In this document: piece by piece, positions 34,019 to 42,812 of the stretch
Layout of the letters: the number at the start of each line of letters is the position of its first letter
How positions within the stretch are numbered: the first letter of the stretch is position 1
DNA from: Bacillota bacterium
Lineage (GTDB): Bacteria; Bacillota; Clostridia; Acetivibrionales; DSM-1351
Length of the DNA stretch: 64,000 bases
NCBI GenBank assembly: GCA_023416275.1
Contig: JAEZIB010000111.1
Span: forward strand, 1-64,000
Direction of reading: 5' to 3'
Notes under the pieces: model-generated
What the model was told of the DNA's origin: nothing
Seen by the model: only the letters and a program-made list of their open reading frames with translations
Databases searched by the model: none
Translations under genes and position numbers: made by a program

Positions 34019-34863
34019 TGAATATTGTTCATACAGTGAAGGAAGTACGACAGATAGTTAAGTCATGGAGAAAAGAAGGCCTAAGTATTGGTTTTGTGCC
34101 TACTATGGGATATCTGCATGAGGGGCATCAAAGTTTGATTAAGCAGGCAGTCCTAGAAAATGACCGTGTTGTTGTTAGTATATTTGTAAATCCTATGCAG
34201 TTCGGCCCCTCAGAGGATTTAGAAAGCTATCCTCGTGATTTGGAGCATGATGCAGCTCTATGTGAAAAAACAGGTGCTCATTTGATTTTTCACCCGGAGG
34301 CTCAAGAGATGTACATGCCTGATTTTAGTAGTTTTGTTGATATGAATGGACTTACTCAAGGATTATGTGGCAAGAGCCGGCCTGTTCATTTCCGTGGAGT
34401 ATGTACAGTAGTCAATAAACTATTTAACATTGTTGGTGCTGATCGTGCTTACTTCGGTGAAAAGGATGCCCAACAGCTTGCGGTAATAAGGCGAATGGTG
34501 CGTGACTTGAATATGGATATTGAAATTGTGGGTTGCCCGATAATAAGAGAAGAGGATGGCTTAGCTAAAAGTTCAAGAAATACTTATTTAAGTGAGATAG
34601 AACGTAAGGCGGCATTAATTTTGAGTAAATCTCTTACAATTGGAAAGAGCTTGCTTGAAAGTGGAGAAAGAGATGCAAAAACCATAATCAGCAGCATAAC
34701 TGATAATATAAATACTGAACAACTTGCAAGAATAGATTATGTAGATGTGGTTGATGCTCTATCTTTAGAAAAGGTTGATAAAATAGAGTGTTCAGTATTG
34801 GTTGCAATTGCTGTATATATTGGGAAAACCAGATTGATTGATAATTTTAGTTTTGAGGTATAG
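34018..34863 (+). CDS. panC: Pantothenate synthetase
   Basis: The 281-residue PanC condenses pantoate with beta-alanine using ATP. It shows GFVPTMGYLHEGHQSLI (HxGH), SIFVNPMQFGPSEDL, FRGVCTVVNKLF, AYFGEKDAQQLAVI and the KSSRNTYL (KMSKS-like) loop. Its ATG shares an A with the panB stop (TAATG), and GGAGGTGAGG lies upstream, so the genes are translationally coupled. Confidence 0.97.
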   Translation: MNIVHTVKEVRQIVKSWRKEGLSIGFVPTMGYLHEGHQSLIKQAVLENDRVVVSIFVNPMQFGPSEDLESYPRDLEHDAALCEKTGAHLIFHPEAQEMYMPDFSSFVDMNGLTQGLCGKSRPVHFRGVCTVVNKLFNIVGADRAYFGEKDAQQLAVIRRMVRDLNMDIEIVGCPIIREEDGLAKSSRNTYLSEIERKAALILSKSLTIGKSLLESGERDAKTIISSITDNINTEQLARIDYVDVVDALSLEKVDKIECSVLVAIAVYIGKTRLIDNFSFEV

Positions 34864-35168
34864 CGGAAAAGAAGAAGCATGATGATGTAAATATAGAAAC
34901 ATCAACAAAAGTTAGAGATCAATGGTAATAGTGTTGATTCTATGTATCGGAAATTGGTGCAGAAGTAATTGGAGTTAAAAAGCAAGTTTAAAAATATCTT
35001 CACAGCCCCAAAATTGGTGTGGAGGTAAGCTGATAAAATTAAAACATAATGGTAAAAAATATACTCCGCTCCTAAGCAAAAATTCCGCAATATAAAACCT
35101 AGTTTCAGTTGGAAGAATTGCGTGGGATTAATGATAGATAACGATAATAAATAAAAAGGAGAAATAGA
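34864..35168. other. panC-panD intergenic stretch, no gene
   Basis: 305 bases with two related phrases, GAAATTGGTGCAGAAGTAA and AAAATTGGTGTGGAGGTAA (~34957 and ~35010). These suggest a degenerate internal repeat. No terminator is obvious, so panD may still belong to the operon. Confidence 0.35.
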
Positions 35169-35621
35169 ATGTTTATTTCTATGCTTAAAGGGAAAATTCA
35201 TCGAGCCACAGTTGTACAAGCAGAGCTTTCTTACGTGGGAAGCATTACTGTAGATGAAGATTTGTTGGATGCCGCTGGCATTTGTGAATATGAGAAAGTT
35301 CATGTTGTAGATATAGATAATGGTAATCGCTTAGAAACCTACACTATTGCAGGCGAAAGGGGCTCAGGAATGATTTGTCTAAACGGTGCTGCAGCCCGAT
35401 GTGTTCATGTAGGTGATAAAGTTATCATAATGGCATATTGTATGTTAGATGCCAAAGAAGCAAAGGAGCACAAGCCGTCTGTGGTCTTTGTAGATGAGAA
35501 GAATAAAATAAGCAAAGTTACTCAGTATGAGAAGCATGGGGAGTTGGGGGGAGTTGATATAGCTCTCTTTTCACAAAAGAAATATATAACTAGAATGATA
35601 CACTCGTGCATCATTTTTTGA
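35169..35621 (+). CDS. panD: Aspartate 1-decarboxylase precursor, with extended C-terminus
   Basis: PanD makes beta-alanine for PanC. The proenzyme cleaves itself at Gly-Ser in YVGSITVDE (about residues 26-27) to form the pyruvoyl cofactor. RATVVQAELSY, AGERGSGMICLNGAAAR and GDKVIIMAY are family marks. The frame is 150 codons, while the family usually ends about 127 after VVFVDEKNKI. The extra ~25 residues follow a run of six G, and the stop lies inside a terminator hairpin. Loss of one G there would give a stop (TAG) a few codons later, so a recent indel or a sequencing error are both possible. AAAAGGAG precedes the ATG. Confidence 0.93.
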   Translation: MFISMLKGKIHRATVVQAELSYVGSITVDEDLLDAAGICEYEKVHVVDIDNGNRLETYTIAGERGSGMICLNGAAARCVHVGDKVIIMAYCMLDAKEAKEHKPSVVFVDEKNKISKVTQYEKHGELGGVDIALFSQKKYITRMIHSCIIF

Positions 35622-35622
35622 G
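35594..35622 (+). terminator. Terminator overlapping the end of panD
   Basis: ATGATACAC and GTGCATCAT pair around TC and are followed by TTTTTT. The hairpin lies within the last codons of panD, which is unusual. Confidence 0.65.
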
Positions 35623-35668
35623 TAGTGAAAAAATGTGTATAAAAATAAAGTTGAATAAGCATAAAAAA

Positions 35669-35703
35669 TATAGCAGTTAGAATTCCCTCTGACTGCTATA
35701 TTT
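35669..35703. terminator. Bidirectional terminator between panD and the RCC1 gene
   Basis: TATAGCAGTTAGA and CTGACTGCTATA pair around ATTCCCT, flanked by A-rich and T-rich tracts. It can serve both converging transcripts. Confidence 0.75.
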
Positions 35704-35751
35704 CCAAAATTTATATATTTATAAGAAATCTTTTTAATAGTCTTATAATGT

Positions 35752-37863
35752 TCATTGATTTTTTACAAGTGCATTTACTGGGGTAGGATTAGTAACAAAT
35801 ATATCTACTCCATTACCTAATTGTCCAGAATTATTGGCACCCCATGAATAAACATTTCCACTATTATCAATAGCCAGAGAATGACTGTTTCCGGCATCTA
35901 TAGATGTTATATTCTTTAGGTTTTTTACTCTAACAGGTATACTTTTGTCGACATATGTGCCATCACCCAGTTCTCCATCTGAATTACATCCCCAAGACCA
36001 AACTGTCCCATCGCTTTTTAATGCCAAATTAAATCCTCCTCCTGAGGCTATTGCAGTTATATCTGAGAGGCTTTCTATTTTTGTGGGGATTCCGTTAGCT
36101 ATTTGGTAACTATCAAAATTCTGACCATACATATTTATGTCTAAAGTCCATACAGTACCATCACTTTTAAGTATAACAATACTACCATATCTAACGTCAA
36201 TAGATATTACATTAGCTAGATTAGTAATTTTCTGAGGAGTATCTCCTATAAACATCATTCCATCATCAATCCGCCCATAATCACCTGAATTTCCCCAATT
36301 CCATACAGTACCATCTACTGCAACGGCAAAATTATAATCAGAAAATGAAGCGAGTTTGGTGATTATAGGAAGGCCTTCGATCTTAAAAATCCCGTTTGTG
36401 CCATAGGAGAAATCTGAACACCATACACTTCCATCAGGTTGTAAAATATTAAAAATTTCAAAAGTGTCACATGATGATGCATCAATAATGGGATTATCTT
36501 TGAAATTAAAATGTATTGGGGCATATCCATCCTGTATGTTAACTCCCCAAGCCCATAAATCACCTTCTGTGTTATATGCTAATGCATCTCCAGAAGAACA
36601 AGTGCCTGATGTAATATTTAGTAGTCCATCTTTCTTCCTAGGCCGAGCAGTGTTAGTTCCTAATTTATCATAAGTTAAATAATCGTCACCCCATTGCCAA
36701 AATGAACCCTTGTTATCAATAGCAATACTATAATTTTGATTGGAACAAACTTTTATAATATTGCTTAAAGCATTAATTTTTATAGGTAAGTTTTCAGTGA
36801 GAGCAGTATTTAATCCTAATTGTCCAGAACAGTTACTTCCCCAAGCTAATATAGTATTATTTTTATTAATTGCAAAATTAGATTCATTACCAGCTCCTAT
36901 AGAAACTATATCTTTCAACCCATTAACCTGATTAGCAGAAATATTCTCATTTTCTGAGGATGTTACTAAAAAAATACTTGTAATAGTTCCATATGTCCAA
37001 ACAGTACCATCTTTTTTCAAAGCAATAATATGATCTGCACCACCTGAAATATTTTTTATATTAGATAAGTTTTCTATTTTCTCAACCTGAACGCTGTTGT
37101 TTTTATAAACATACCGCCATACTGTTCCATCTTTTAAAAGAAAAATTGCTTCTGATTTTAGGGTGTTAATTGCCACAACATTTTTAAAATAAGTTATAGT
37201 AATAGGTTTATTATCTTCAATCGAAGCTCCAGAATTATCACCCCAAGCAAATACTTTACCATCTGTTGAAATAGCCATACTATATTCATACTTTGATGAA
37301 ATATATTTTATTTTAGGCAAATTCTTAATAGCTTTAGGAGTATTTGTTTTATTAAAAGCTATTGAAGCTAATTGTCCTTCAATATTTCGACCCCACCCCC
37401 AGATAGTACCATATTTTGATAATGCTAAAGAATGGCTGGAGCCACCTGCGATGTCTACGATATTCTTTAGCACTTTGACCTTTACTGGAATAGTTGTGTT
37501 TCTTTGAATATTACAATTACCCAATTCTCCATCGTAATTTTTACCCCAAGTCCAAACAGTGCCATCTTTTTTTAATGCAATAACATGTTTTTCACCACAC
37601 GAAACTTTTATTACATCAGATATACCAGATATCTTTTTAGGATAACTTCTATTGATTTTGGTACCGTCACCAAGCTGACCATAAAAGTTATCTCCCCAAG
37701 ACCATAAAGTTCCGTCCTTTGCAATTGCCATAGTAAAAGAATTGCCAGATGCTATTGAAATAAATTTAACAGAGCTTTCTGAAATGGCATACGTAGTGCT
37801 AAAAGAAAAAGTATATACAATACAAATAAATAATAAAGATAATTTTTTTAACTTAATAGGCAT
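35752..37863 (-). CDS. Secreted RCC1-repeat beta-propeller protein
   Basis: This 703-residue protein has a Sec signal peptide (lysines, then LSLLFICIVYTFSFSTTYA, cleavage near residue 27). The rest consists of RCC1-type repeats of ~45-50 residues with the recurring phrase KDGTVWxWGxNxxGQLG. I count 14 such phrases, which would make two seven-bladed propellers. No LPxTG, SLH or transmembrane anchor is visible, so it is probably released or held by interactions. Bacterial secreted RCC1 proteins are mostly of unknown role; binding of a partner or glycan is plausible. It stands alone, convergent with panD. Confidence 0.88.
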   Translation of the reverse strand: MPIKLKKLSLLFICIVYTFSFSTTYAISESSVKFISIASGNSFTMAIAKDGTLWSWGDNFYGQLGDGTKINRSYPKKISGISDVIKVSCGEKHVIALKKDGTVWTWGKNYDGELGNCNIQRNTTIPVKVKVLKNIVDIAGGSSHSLALSKYGTIWGWGRNIEGQLASIAFNKTNTPKAIKNLPKIKYISSKYEYSMAISTDGKVFAWGDNSGASIEDNKPITITYFKNVVAINTLKSEAIFLLKDGTVWRYVYKNNSVQVEKIENLSNIKNISGGADHIIALKKDGTVWTYGTITSIFLVTSSENENISANQVNGLKDIVSIGAGNESNFAINKNNTILAWGSNCSGQLGLNTALTENLPIKINALSNIIKVCSNQNYSIAIDNKGSFWQWGDDYLTYDKLGTNTARPRKKDGLLNITSGTCSSGDALAYNTEGDLWAWGVNIQDGYAPIHFNFKDNPIIDASSCDTFEIFNILQPDGSVWCSDFSYGTNGIFKIEGLPIITKLASFSDYNFAVAVDGTVWNWGNSGDYGRIDDGMMFIGDTPQKITNLANVISIDVRYGSIVILKSDGTVWTLDINMYGQNFDSYQIANGIPTKIESLSDITAIASGGGFNLALKSDGTVWSWGCNSDGELGDGTYVDKSIPVRVKNLKNITSIDAGNSHSLAIDNSGNVYSWGANNSGQLGNGVDIFVTNPTPVNALVKNQ

Positions 37864-38203
37864 TAGTTTCTCCTTTTTTATAAAGTCTGTTTTTCTTCAT
37901 GTATTATAAAGCTCTCGCATACATATTATATACATCGACAAAATACTTGTAAATAATGCTAATTTAATATTGTTTGATATAAACTAAAATAAACTTTAGT
38001 ATGACGAGTTGATATTCTCTAAGAATAAAATATTATGAGAGTAATAAATAAAACTATAATTCAAGAAGTCAGAATTTATGAATGTAAAGAAAATTTAGTT
38101 GTGCAGTTTAAAAGAATTATACTAACATATATAATAATTAAAGAGCGACTTAATTGGGGAAAGTGTTAATAAATAATAGTAAGAGCTGACAATGAGGTAA
38201 ACA
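37864..38203. other. Divergent intergenic region, nothing distinctive
   Basis: 340 AT-rich bases between the RCC1 gene and tadA. It must hold both promoters, but I cannot name boxes with confidence. Confidence 0.4.
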
Positions 38204-38674
38204 ATGTACACAAAAAAAGAACAATTTATGTTAAAAGCCTTAAATCAGGCAAAGCATGCATATAAAAAAGGAGAAACACCTGTAGGTGCAGTCATTGTGA
38301 AGGATGGGCAAATAATAGCCAGAGGTCACAACCTAAAGGAAGCCAAAAAGGATGTAACCTCTCATGCAGAGATAGAGGCAATCCGCAAAGCGGCCAAAAA
38401 GCTGGGAACCTGGAGACTTGAAGGCTGTGAAATGTATGTGACTTTAGAACCTTGCCCTATGTGCGCTGGAGCAATAATTCAATCCAGAATAAGTACCTTG
38501 TATATTGGTGCAATGGATAAAAGAGCCGGAGCGGCAGGGTCAGTAGTAGACCTGTTTCGGGTACAGCAATTTAATCATAGAGTTGACGTAGTGCTAGGAT
38601 TGCTTTTTGAGGAATGTGGAGAGGTATTGAAGAGATTTTTTGGTGAAATCAGAATATCAAAGGGGCAGGTATAA
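38204..38674 (+). CDS. tadA: tRNA-specific adenosine deaminase
   Basis: This 156-residue zinc deaminase converts A34 to inosine in tRNA-Arg(ACG). It has GETPVGAVIVKDG, the zinc/proton site HAEIEAI and PCPMCAGAI, and the TadA-type RAGAAGSVVDLF segment, which separates it from cytidine and guanine deaminases. GAGGT precedes the ATG. The neighbouring dnaX/SRP RNA context common in Firmicutes is not seen here. Confidence 0.93.
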   Translation: MYTKKEQFMLKALNQAKHAYKKGETPVGAVIVKDGQIIARGHNLKEAKKDVTSHAEIEAIRKAAKKLGTWRLEGCEMYVTLEPCPMCAGAIIQSRISTLYIGAMDKRAGAAGSVVDLFRVQQFNHRVDVVLGLLFEECGEVLKRFFGEIRISKGQV

Positions 38675-39047
38675 TTATATTTGCTGGCTTTACCGTAACG
38701 CAGCATAAGAGGATATCTGAAATGTGATTTCACATTATAAGAACAAAATATCAGAATGTAGATTGTTCTAAATGTATAAGCAACAGTTGATTTATATAGC
38801 CCTCAATTTAATCGTAATTTATTAATCGTTCATTTTTTTATCGATGTAGTACCCCCTAATTTGCTGTTTAATAGAGATAAATATTAGCTGACATGATTAT
38901 GGAAGTTTAAAATGGGTAAATATAATACTAATTCATTAATAGTATACTCTAACATGCTGTTATGGCGGGCCACAAGCTCTAATATGGCCAGTTCTGCATA
39001 TATTACGAAGTCATGTAGAATACTATATATATAGAACTAGTATAATT
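38675..39047. other. Intergenic stretch after tadA, no gene
   Basis: No ORF. A short dyad TGAAATGTGATTTCACATT at ~38719 may end the tadA transcript. I checked by eye for an SRP RNA core, which often follows tadA, and did not find it. Confidence 0.4.
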
Positions 39048-39209
39048 ACTCAAACTTCGCAGTTGAATGTACTACTTAAAGCCTAGTAATATCAGGTGTG
39101 GTAGCAGTATCAAATCAAAAGCTAAAGGTTTTGTAAGTTGGTTTACTGAGTAACAACCCATTGATAATTTTACCGCATCAAAAGATTTTTTATGTGAGAG
39201 GTTTGAGTA
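39048..39209 (-). repeat. MITE-like repeat, CTCAACTTTC family, inverted copy (162 bp)
   Basis: Ends ATTACTCAAACTTCGCA and TGTGAGAGGTTTGAGTAAT are inverted repeats. Read on the minus strand it matches the 9235 copy: the left portion carries GCCTAGTAATATCAGGTGTGGTAGCA and the right portion CCATTGATAATTTTACCGCA. Confidence 0.75.
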
Positions 39210-39243
39210 ATTAATATTAATTTAACAAGGTTGGGTAACACAT

Positions 39244-39603
39244 ATGATAAAAAGAAATATAATAAAAACAGAACAGGCTATGTATGCAATTGAAAATGGG
39301 GAGTTTGATACTAAAATGATAACCTCCAAAAGCAAAGTAATTGTAATTCTCACACAGGACTGGTGTCCTCAGTGGATAGATATGAAAAACTGGGTATATA
39401 CACTTGAGCTTGAAGAAGGCATAGAAATATATGAGCTTGAATACAATAAGACATCTTATTTTAATGAATTTATGTCATTTAAAGAAAGTCATTGGAAAAA
39501 TTATAATGTACCTTACGTTAGGTTTTACAAAGAAGGTAATCTGATTAAAGAAACAAATTATATAGGTAAAAATAAGTTTATTGACATAGTTAAGGATTTA
39601 TAA
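39244..39603 (+). CDS. Small thioredoxin-fold-like protein with a single CPxW cysteine
   Basis: The 119-residue protein resembles a thioredoxin domain by its strand VIVILTQDWCPQW, a central cis-proline-like NVPYVRFYKEGN and a final helix NKFIDIVKDL. The active site has only one cysteine (WCPQW), so it is unlikely to be a normal disulfide reductase. It could be a monothiol or binding protein. No signal peptide. The ribosome binding site is weak (GGTTGGG). It stands alone between two repeats. Confidence 0.6.
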   Translation: MIKRNIIKTEQAMYAIENGEFDTKMITSKSKVIVILTQDWCPQWIDMKNWVYTLELEEGIEIYELEYNKTSYFNEFMSFKESHWKNYNVPYVRFYKEGNLIKETNYIGKNKFIDIVKDL

Positions 39604-39612
39604 TTACACAAG

Positions 39613-39756
39613 AAAATGTCCACAACTTCTATAAGTGGGGACACTGCTTTGCTTTTCAGGCGGTGAGATTATCTGCCGTCCCGCTTACACGCCGCTGATG
39701 TAATGAAATTTATCTTCAATCTATAAATTTCATTTTGACTCTAGGCGTTATAATCG
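39613..39756 (+). repeat. Structured ~143-bp repeat, family B, copy 2
   Basis: It aligns with 22825-22968 along its whole length. Here TGTCCAC pairs with GTGGGGACA at the start. GGCGGTGAGATTATCTGCCG keeps a hairpin with changed bases, and ATGAAATTTAT.../ATAAATTTCAT forms the last stem. It follows the small thioredoxin-like gene. Confidence 0.75.
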
Positions 39757-40012
39757 AAAAATGATATTCAAATTTAATTAATGTAGCGCAAAAAACATGA
39801 AAAACTACATCAAATAGGGTAGAAATCGTTTGTGGTGCATTATTGACGGTAAATTATTTAAATGCTATAATAATTTTAACCTACAGCAATTTCAAGTTTT
39901 TTGAATTTTTACTGTTTTACGATTATTTTATTTTTAAATATAGTATTTTTAAATATAGATTAATATACAAGTAAATAAATTAACAAGTCAAAAATCTACT
40001 TGTTAATATAAG
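39757..40012. other. AT-rich upstream region of the ilv operon
   Basis: No gene. It should contain the promoter for the T-box transcript. AATGCTATAATAATTT around 39860 includes a TATAAT -10 preceded about 17 bases earlier by TTGACG (39843), a good sigma-A candidate. Confidence 0.45.
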
Positions 40013-40296
40013 TCGATGAAGGAATAAAGATGTATTTGTATTATTTTAGAGAGCCAGCGGTTGGTGAAAGCTGGTATGGTAGATACATGAATAACTCATT
40101 CCCGAGAACTAATATCAAAAGATACAGATGTATCAAGTAGGTATTGGCGTTGGCTACGTTATAGCTTAGAGCACAGACGCGCGTCTGATTGCTCACTGAG
40201 AATACAGTTTATATAAATTGTATTAAATCAGGGTGGTACCACGATGGAATAGTTCCCTCGTCCCTGCATATAGCAGAGCCGAGGGTTTTTTATTAC
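40013..40296 (+). ncRNA. T-box leader of the ilvB operon, probably leucine-specific
   Basis: The leader has stem I with GGAAT/ATTCC below and ATGTAT/ATACAT above the specifier loop, an apical AGAGCCAGCGGTTGGTGAAA-type region, a stem III (AGACGC-GCGTCT), the T-box AGGGTGGTACCACG (40230-40243) and a terminator. The specifier strand reads GAATAACTCA. CTC (Leu), followed by A next to the lower stem, is my preferred specifier; ATA (Ile) is less likely. Binding of uncharged tRNA to the T-box would form the antiterminator and switch on ilvB-ilvN-ilvC-leuA. Confidence 0.92.
40253..40293 (+). terminator. T-box-controlled terminator
   Basis: CCCTCG-tcc-CTGC and GCAG-agc-CGAGGG pair around ATATA and are followed by TTTTTT. 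It competes with the antiterminator that uses AGGGTGGTACCACG. Confidence 0.9.
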
Positions 40297-40502
40297 CCAA
40301 AATGGGAGTGCCAACTATTACTATTTAATATGTACCATGTAAATTTTATGAAAATGAGGGAAAGCTAAAGTAAGTTTGGCAATTAGCCTAAAGCAGTATC
40401 AGATTATACAAGATTTTTACTTATTAAGAGTTTATCATATCAAATTATTGAAGATTGTTTAACAAATTAGAAGACTAAACATTGGAAAAGGAGGCGTTTG
40501 AA

Positions 40503-42125
40503 ATGAAGTTGACGGGTGCACAAGTTTTGGTAAAGTCTTTAGAGCTAGAAGGTGTAAGTACACTATTTGGTTATCCGGGTGCAGCAATCAGTCCATTTTA
40601 TGATGCCTTACTGGATTCGACACTTACACATATTCTTACCAGGAATGAACAGGGAGCTGCTCATGCAGCAAGTGGGTATTCTAGAGTAACAGGTAAAATC
40701 GGCGTGTGTGTATCAACTTCTGGCCCTGGAGCTACAAACTTAATTACAGGAATTGCAACAGCATATTCCGATTCCATCCCTATAGTAGCAATTACAGGGC
40801 AGGTGCAGTTGGATCTGATTGGAAGAGATGTTTTTCAAGAGGCAGACATAACAGGTGCCACAGAGCCTTTTTGCAAGCATAATTACCTTGTAAAAGACAT
40901 AAAAGACCTTCCTAGAATAATAAAGGAGGCTTTCCATATTGCAGCTACAGGAAGACCTGGCCCTGTGGTAATAGACGTTCCTATTGATATTCAGACACAA
41001 GAGATTGAATTTAAATACCCAAAAGAAATTGAAATCAGGGGCTATAAGCCTAACTATAAAGGGCATCCTCAACAAATTAAGAAAATTGCTGAAGCAATAT
41101 TAACTGCAAAATCACCATTAATATGTGCTGGTGGAGGAGTTATTACAGCAAAGGCTTCTGATTTATTGACAAAGTTTGCTGAGAAATGTGGTATTCCTGT
41201 AGTTACAACACTCATGGGCATTGGAGCAATTGCCAGCGACCATTCACTGAATTTAGGAATGTTAGGTTCACATGGAGTATATTGTGCAAATTATGCAGTA
41301 AATAATACAGACTTACTCATTCTTATTGGTGCGAGAGTTGGAGATAGGGCATTAGGTACAACGGGAAAAATTGCACAAAAGGCAAAAATAATCCATATAG
41401 ATATAGACCCTGCTGAAATTGGAAAAAATGTCAGCACAACTATCCCAGTAGTTGGTGATGTAAGGTTAGTGCTTGAGGATCTATTGGAAATAGTTCAAGC
41501 AGGAGATACCAAACAGTGGTTAAGCATGGTGATGGATACAAAACAGACTAAGAAAAAGCCTATAGACCAACAGACGAAAAATGTAAACCCAAGGTTGATT
41601 ATAGATATCCTTTCACAAAAGCTGACAGCCGATGCCATAATGACTACAGAGGTTGGACAAAACCAGATATGGGCTGCTAATAGCTTTATAGCTAAAAGAC
41701 CAGGAGCTTTTATTACCTCCGGAGGACTTGGAACAATGGGCTATGGACTGCCCGCTGCAATTGGAGCAAAGAAAGGGAAGTCTGAAAGCACAGTAGTTGT
41801 AGTGGCTGGAGATGGTAGTTTTCAAATGTCTATGCCAGAGTTAGGTACTATAAAGCAGGAAGGAATAGGTATCAAAATAATTATTTTGAACAATTCCAGA
41901 CTGGGTATGGTACGTGAATTACAAAAGAGCAAACATAATGGAAGGTATTCACAGGTTTATTTGGACAGCAACCCAGACTTTGTAAAGCTTGCAGAAGCAT
42001 ATGGTTTTAGTGCAGAACGAATAACAAACAATTCACAGGCAGATGCTGCATTGGATAGACTTTTAGCTGATGACAAGACCTATATACTTGAATGTGTTGT
42101 TGATCCAGAGGAGTCTACAGTATAA
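40503..42125 (+). CDS. ilvB: Acetolactate synthase large subunit
   Basis: The 540-residue ThDP enzyme makes acetolactate or acetohydroxybutyrate for Val, Leu and Ile. It shows TLFGYPGAAISPFYD, the ThDP-activating glutamate region NEQGAAHAASGY, GRPGPVVIDVPID and the ThDP/Mg site VAGDGSFQMSMPEL...NNSRLGMV. ATG 40503 follows AAGGAGG by 8 bases; an in-frame TTG 21 bases earlier would place the ribosome binding site inside the gene. It is first in the T-box operon. Confidence 0.97.
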   Translation: MKLTGAQVLVKSLELEGVSTLFGYPGAAISPFYDALLDSTLTHILTRNEQGAAHAASGYSRVTGKIGVCVSTSGPGATNLITGIATAYSDSIPIVAITGQVQLDLIGRDVFQEADITGATEPFCKHNYLVKDIKDLPRIIKEAFHIAATGRPGPVVIDVPIDIQTQEIEFKYPKEIEIRGYKPNYKGHPQQIKKIAEAILTAKSPLICAGGGVITAKASDLLTKFAEKCGIPVVTTLMGIGAIASDHSLNLGMLGSHGVYCANYAVNNTDLLILIGARVGDRALGTTGKIAQKAKIIHIDIDPAEIGKNVSTTIPVVGDVRLVLEDLLEIVQAGDTKQWLSMVMDTKQTKKKPIDQQTKNVNPRLIIDILSQKLTADAIMTTEVGQNQIWAANSFIAKRPGAFITSGGLGTMGYGLPAAIGAKKGKSESTVVVVAGDGSFQMSMPELGTIKQEGIGIKIIILNNSRLGMVRELQKSKHNGRYSQVYLDSNPDFVKLAEAYGFSAERITNNSQADAALDRLLADDKTYILECVVDPEESTV

Positions 42126-42212
42126 ACCTCTATGAATTTTATATAAAATTATATTTGTTTAGTTGCTTTAAGACTAATCAATAATAAGTAAAGGGTGAGG
42201 GGAGGAAATAAA

Positions 42213-42722
42213 ATGGCAAAACATACTTTATCAGTATTAGTGGAAAATCGCTCGGGTGTATTATCACGAGTTTCAGGTTTGTTCAGCCGAAGAGGATTTA
42301 ATATTGACAGTTTGGCAGTTGGAGTAACTGAAGACCCTGAGGTGTCCAGAATGACAATAGTTGTAGATGGCGATGACTACACTGTTGAACAGGTGAACAA
42401 GCAACTGAATAAGCTAATTGATGTCATAAAAATTAGAACATTGGAACCATCAGAGTCTGTAAGTCGTGAACTTGCCCTTATAAAGGTAAATGCTACACCG
42501 ACAAATAGAACAGAAATAATGCAAATAGTTGAGATATTTAGAGCTAAAATAGTTGATGTTTCAAAAAATACTCTCACTGTAGAGGCATCAGGTACTAATG
42601 AAAAAGTAACAGCCCTAGAGGATATGCTGCGGCAATTTGGTATAAAGGAAATAGTCAGAACAGGTACTATAGCCATTGAAAGAGGAAATAAATACATCAA
42701 GGCAGGAAGCAACGAAGAATAG
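42213..42722 (+). CDS. ilvN: Acetolactate synthase regulatory subunit
   Basis: The 169-residue ACT-domain protein starts MAKHTLSVLVENRSGVLSRV and has GLFSRRGFNIDSLAVG, the valine-binding ACT motif, then ELALIKVNATP and a second ACT-like half. It confers feedback control on IlvB. ATG 42213 follows GGGGAGG; the GTG at 42195 lies before that site and is rejected. Confidence 0.96.
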   Translation: MAKHTLSVLVENRSGVLSRVSGLFSRRGFNIDSLAVGVTEDPEVSRMTIVVDGDDYTVEQVNKQLNKLIDVIKIRTLEPSESVSRELALIKVNATPTNRTEIMQIVEIFRAKIVDVSKNTLTVEASGTNEKVTALEDMLRQFGIKEIVRTGTIAIERGNKYIKAGSNEE

Positions 42723-42812
42723 TAAAATATTATTGCAATTCAATTGTAATTTTAAAACATTATACAATTATATAAAAATTGATAATTAATTTTATTTAGG
42801 AGGAATTTTAAA

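Noticed and set aside
38675..39243. SRP RNA gene downstream of tadA
   Set aside because: This is a common arrangement in Firmicutes, but I found no conserved SRP Alu or S-domain sequence.
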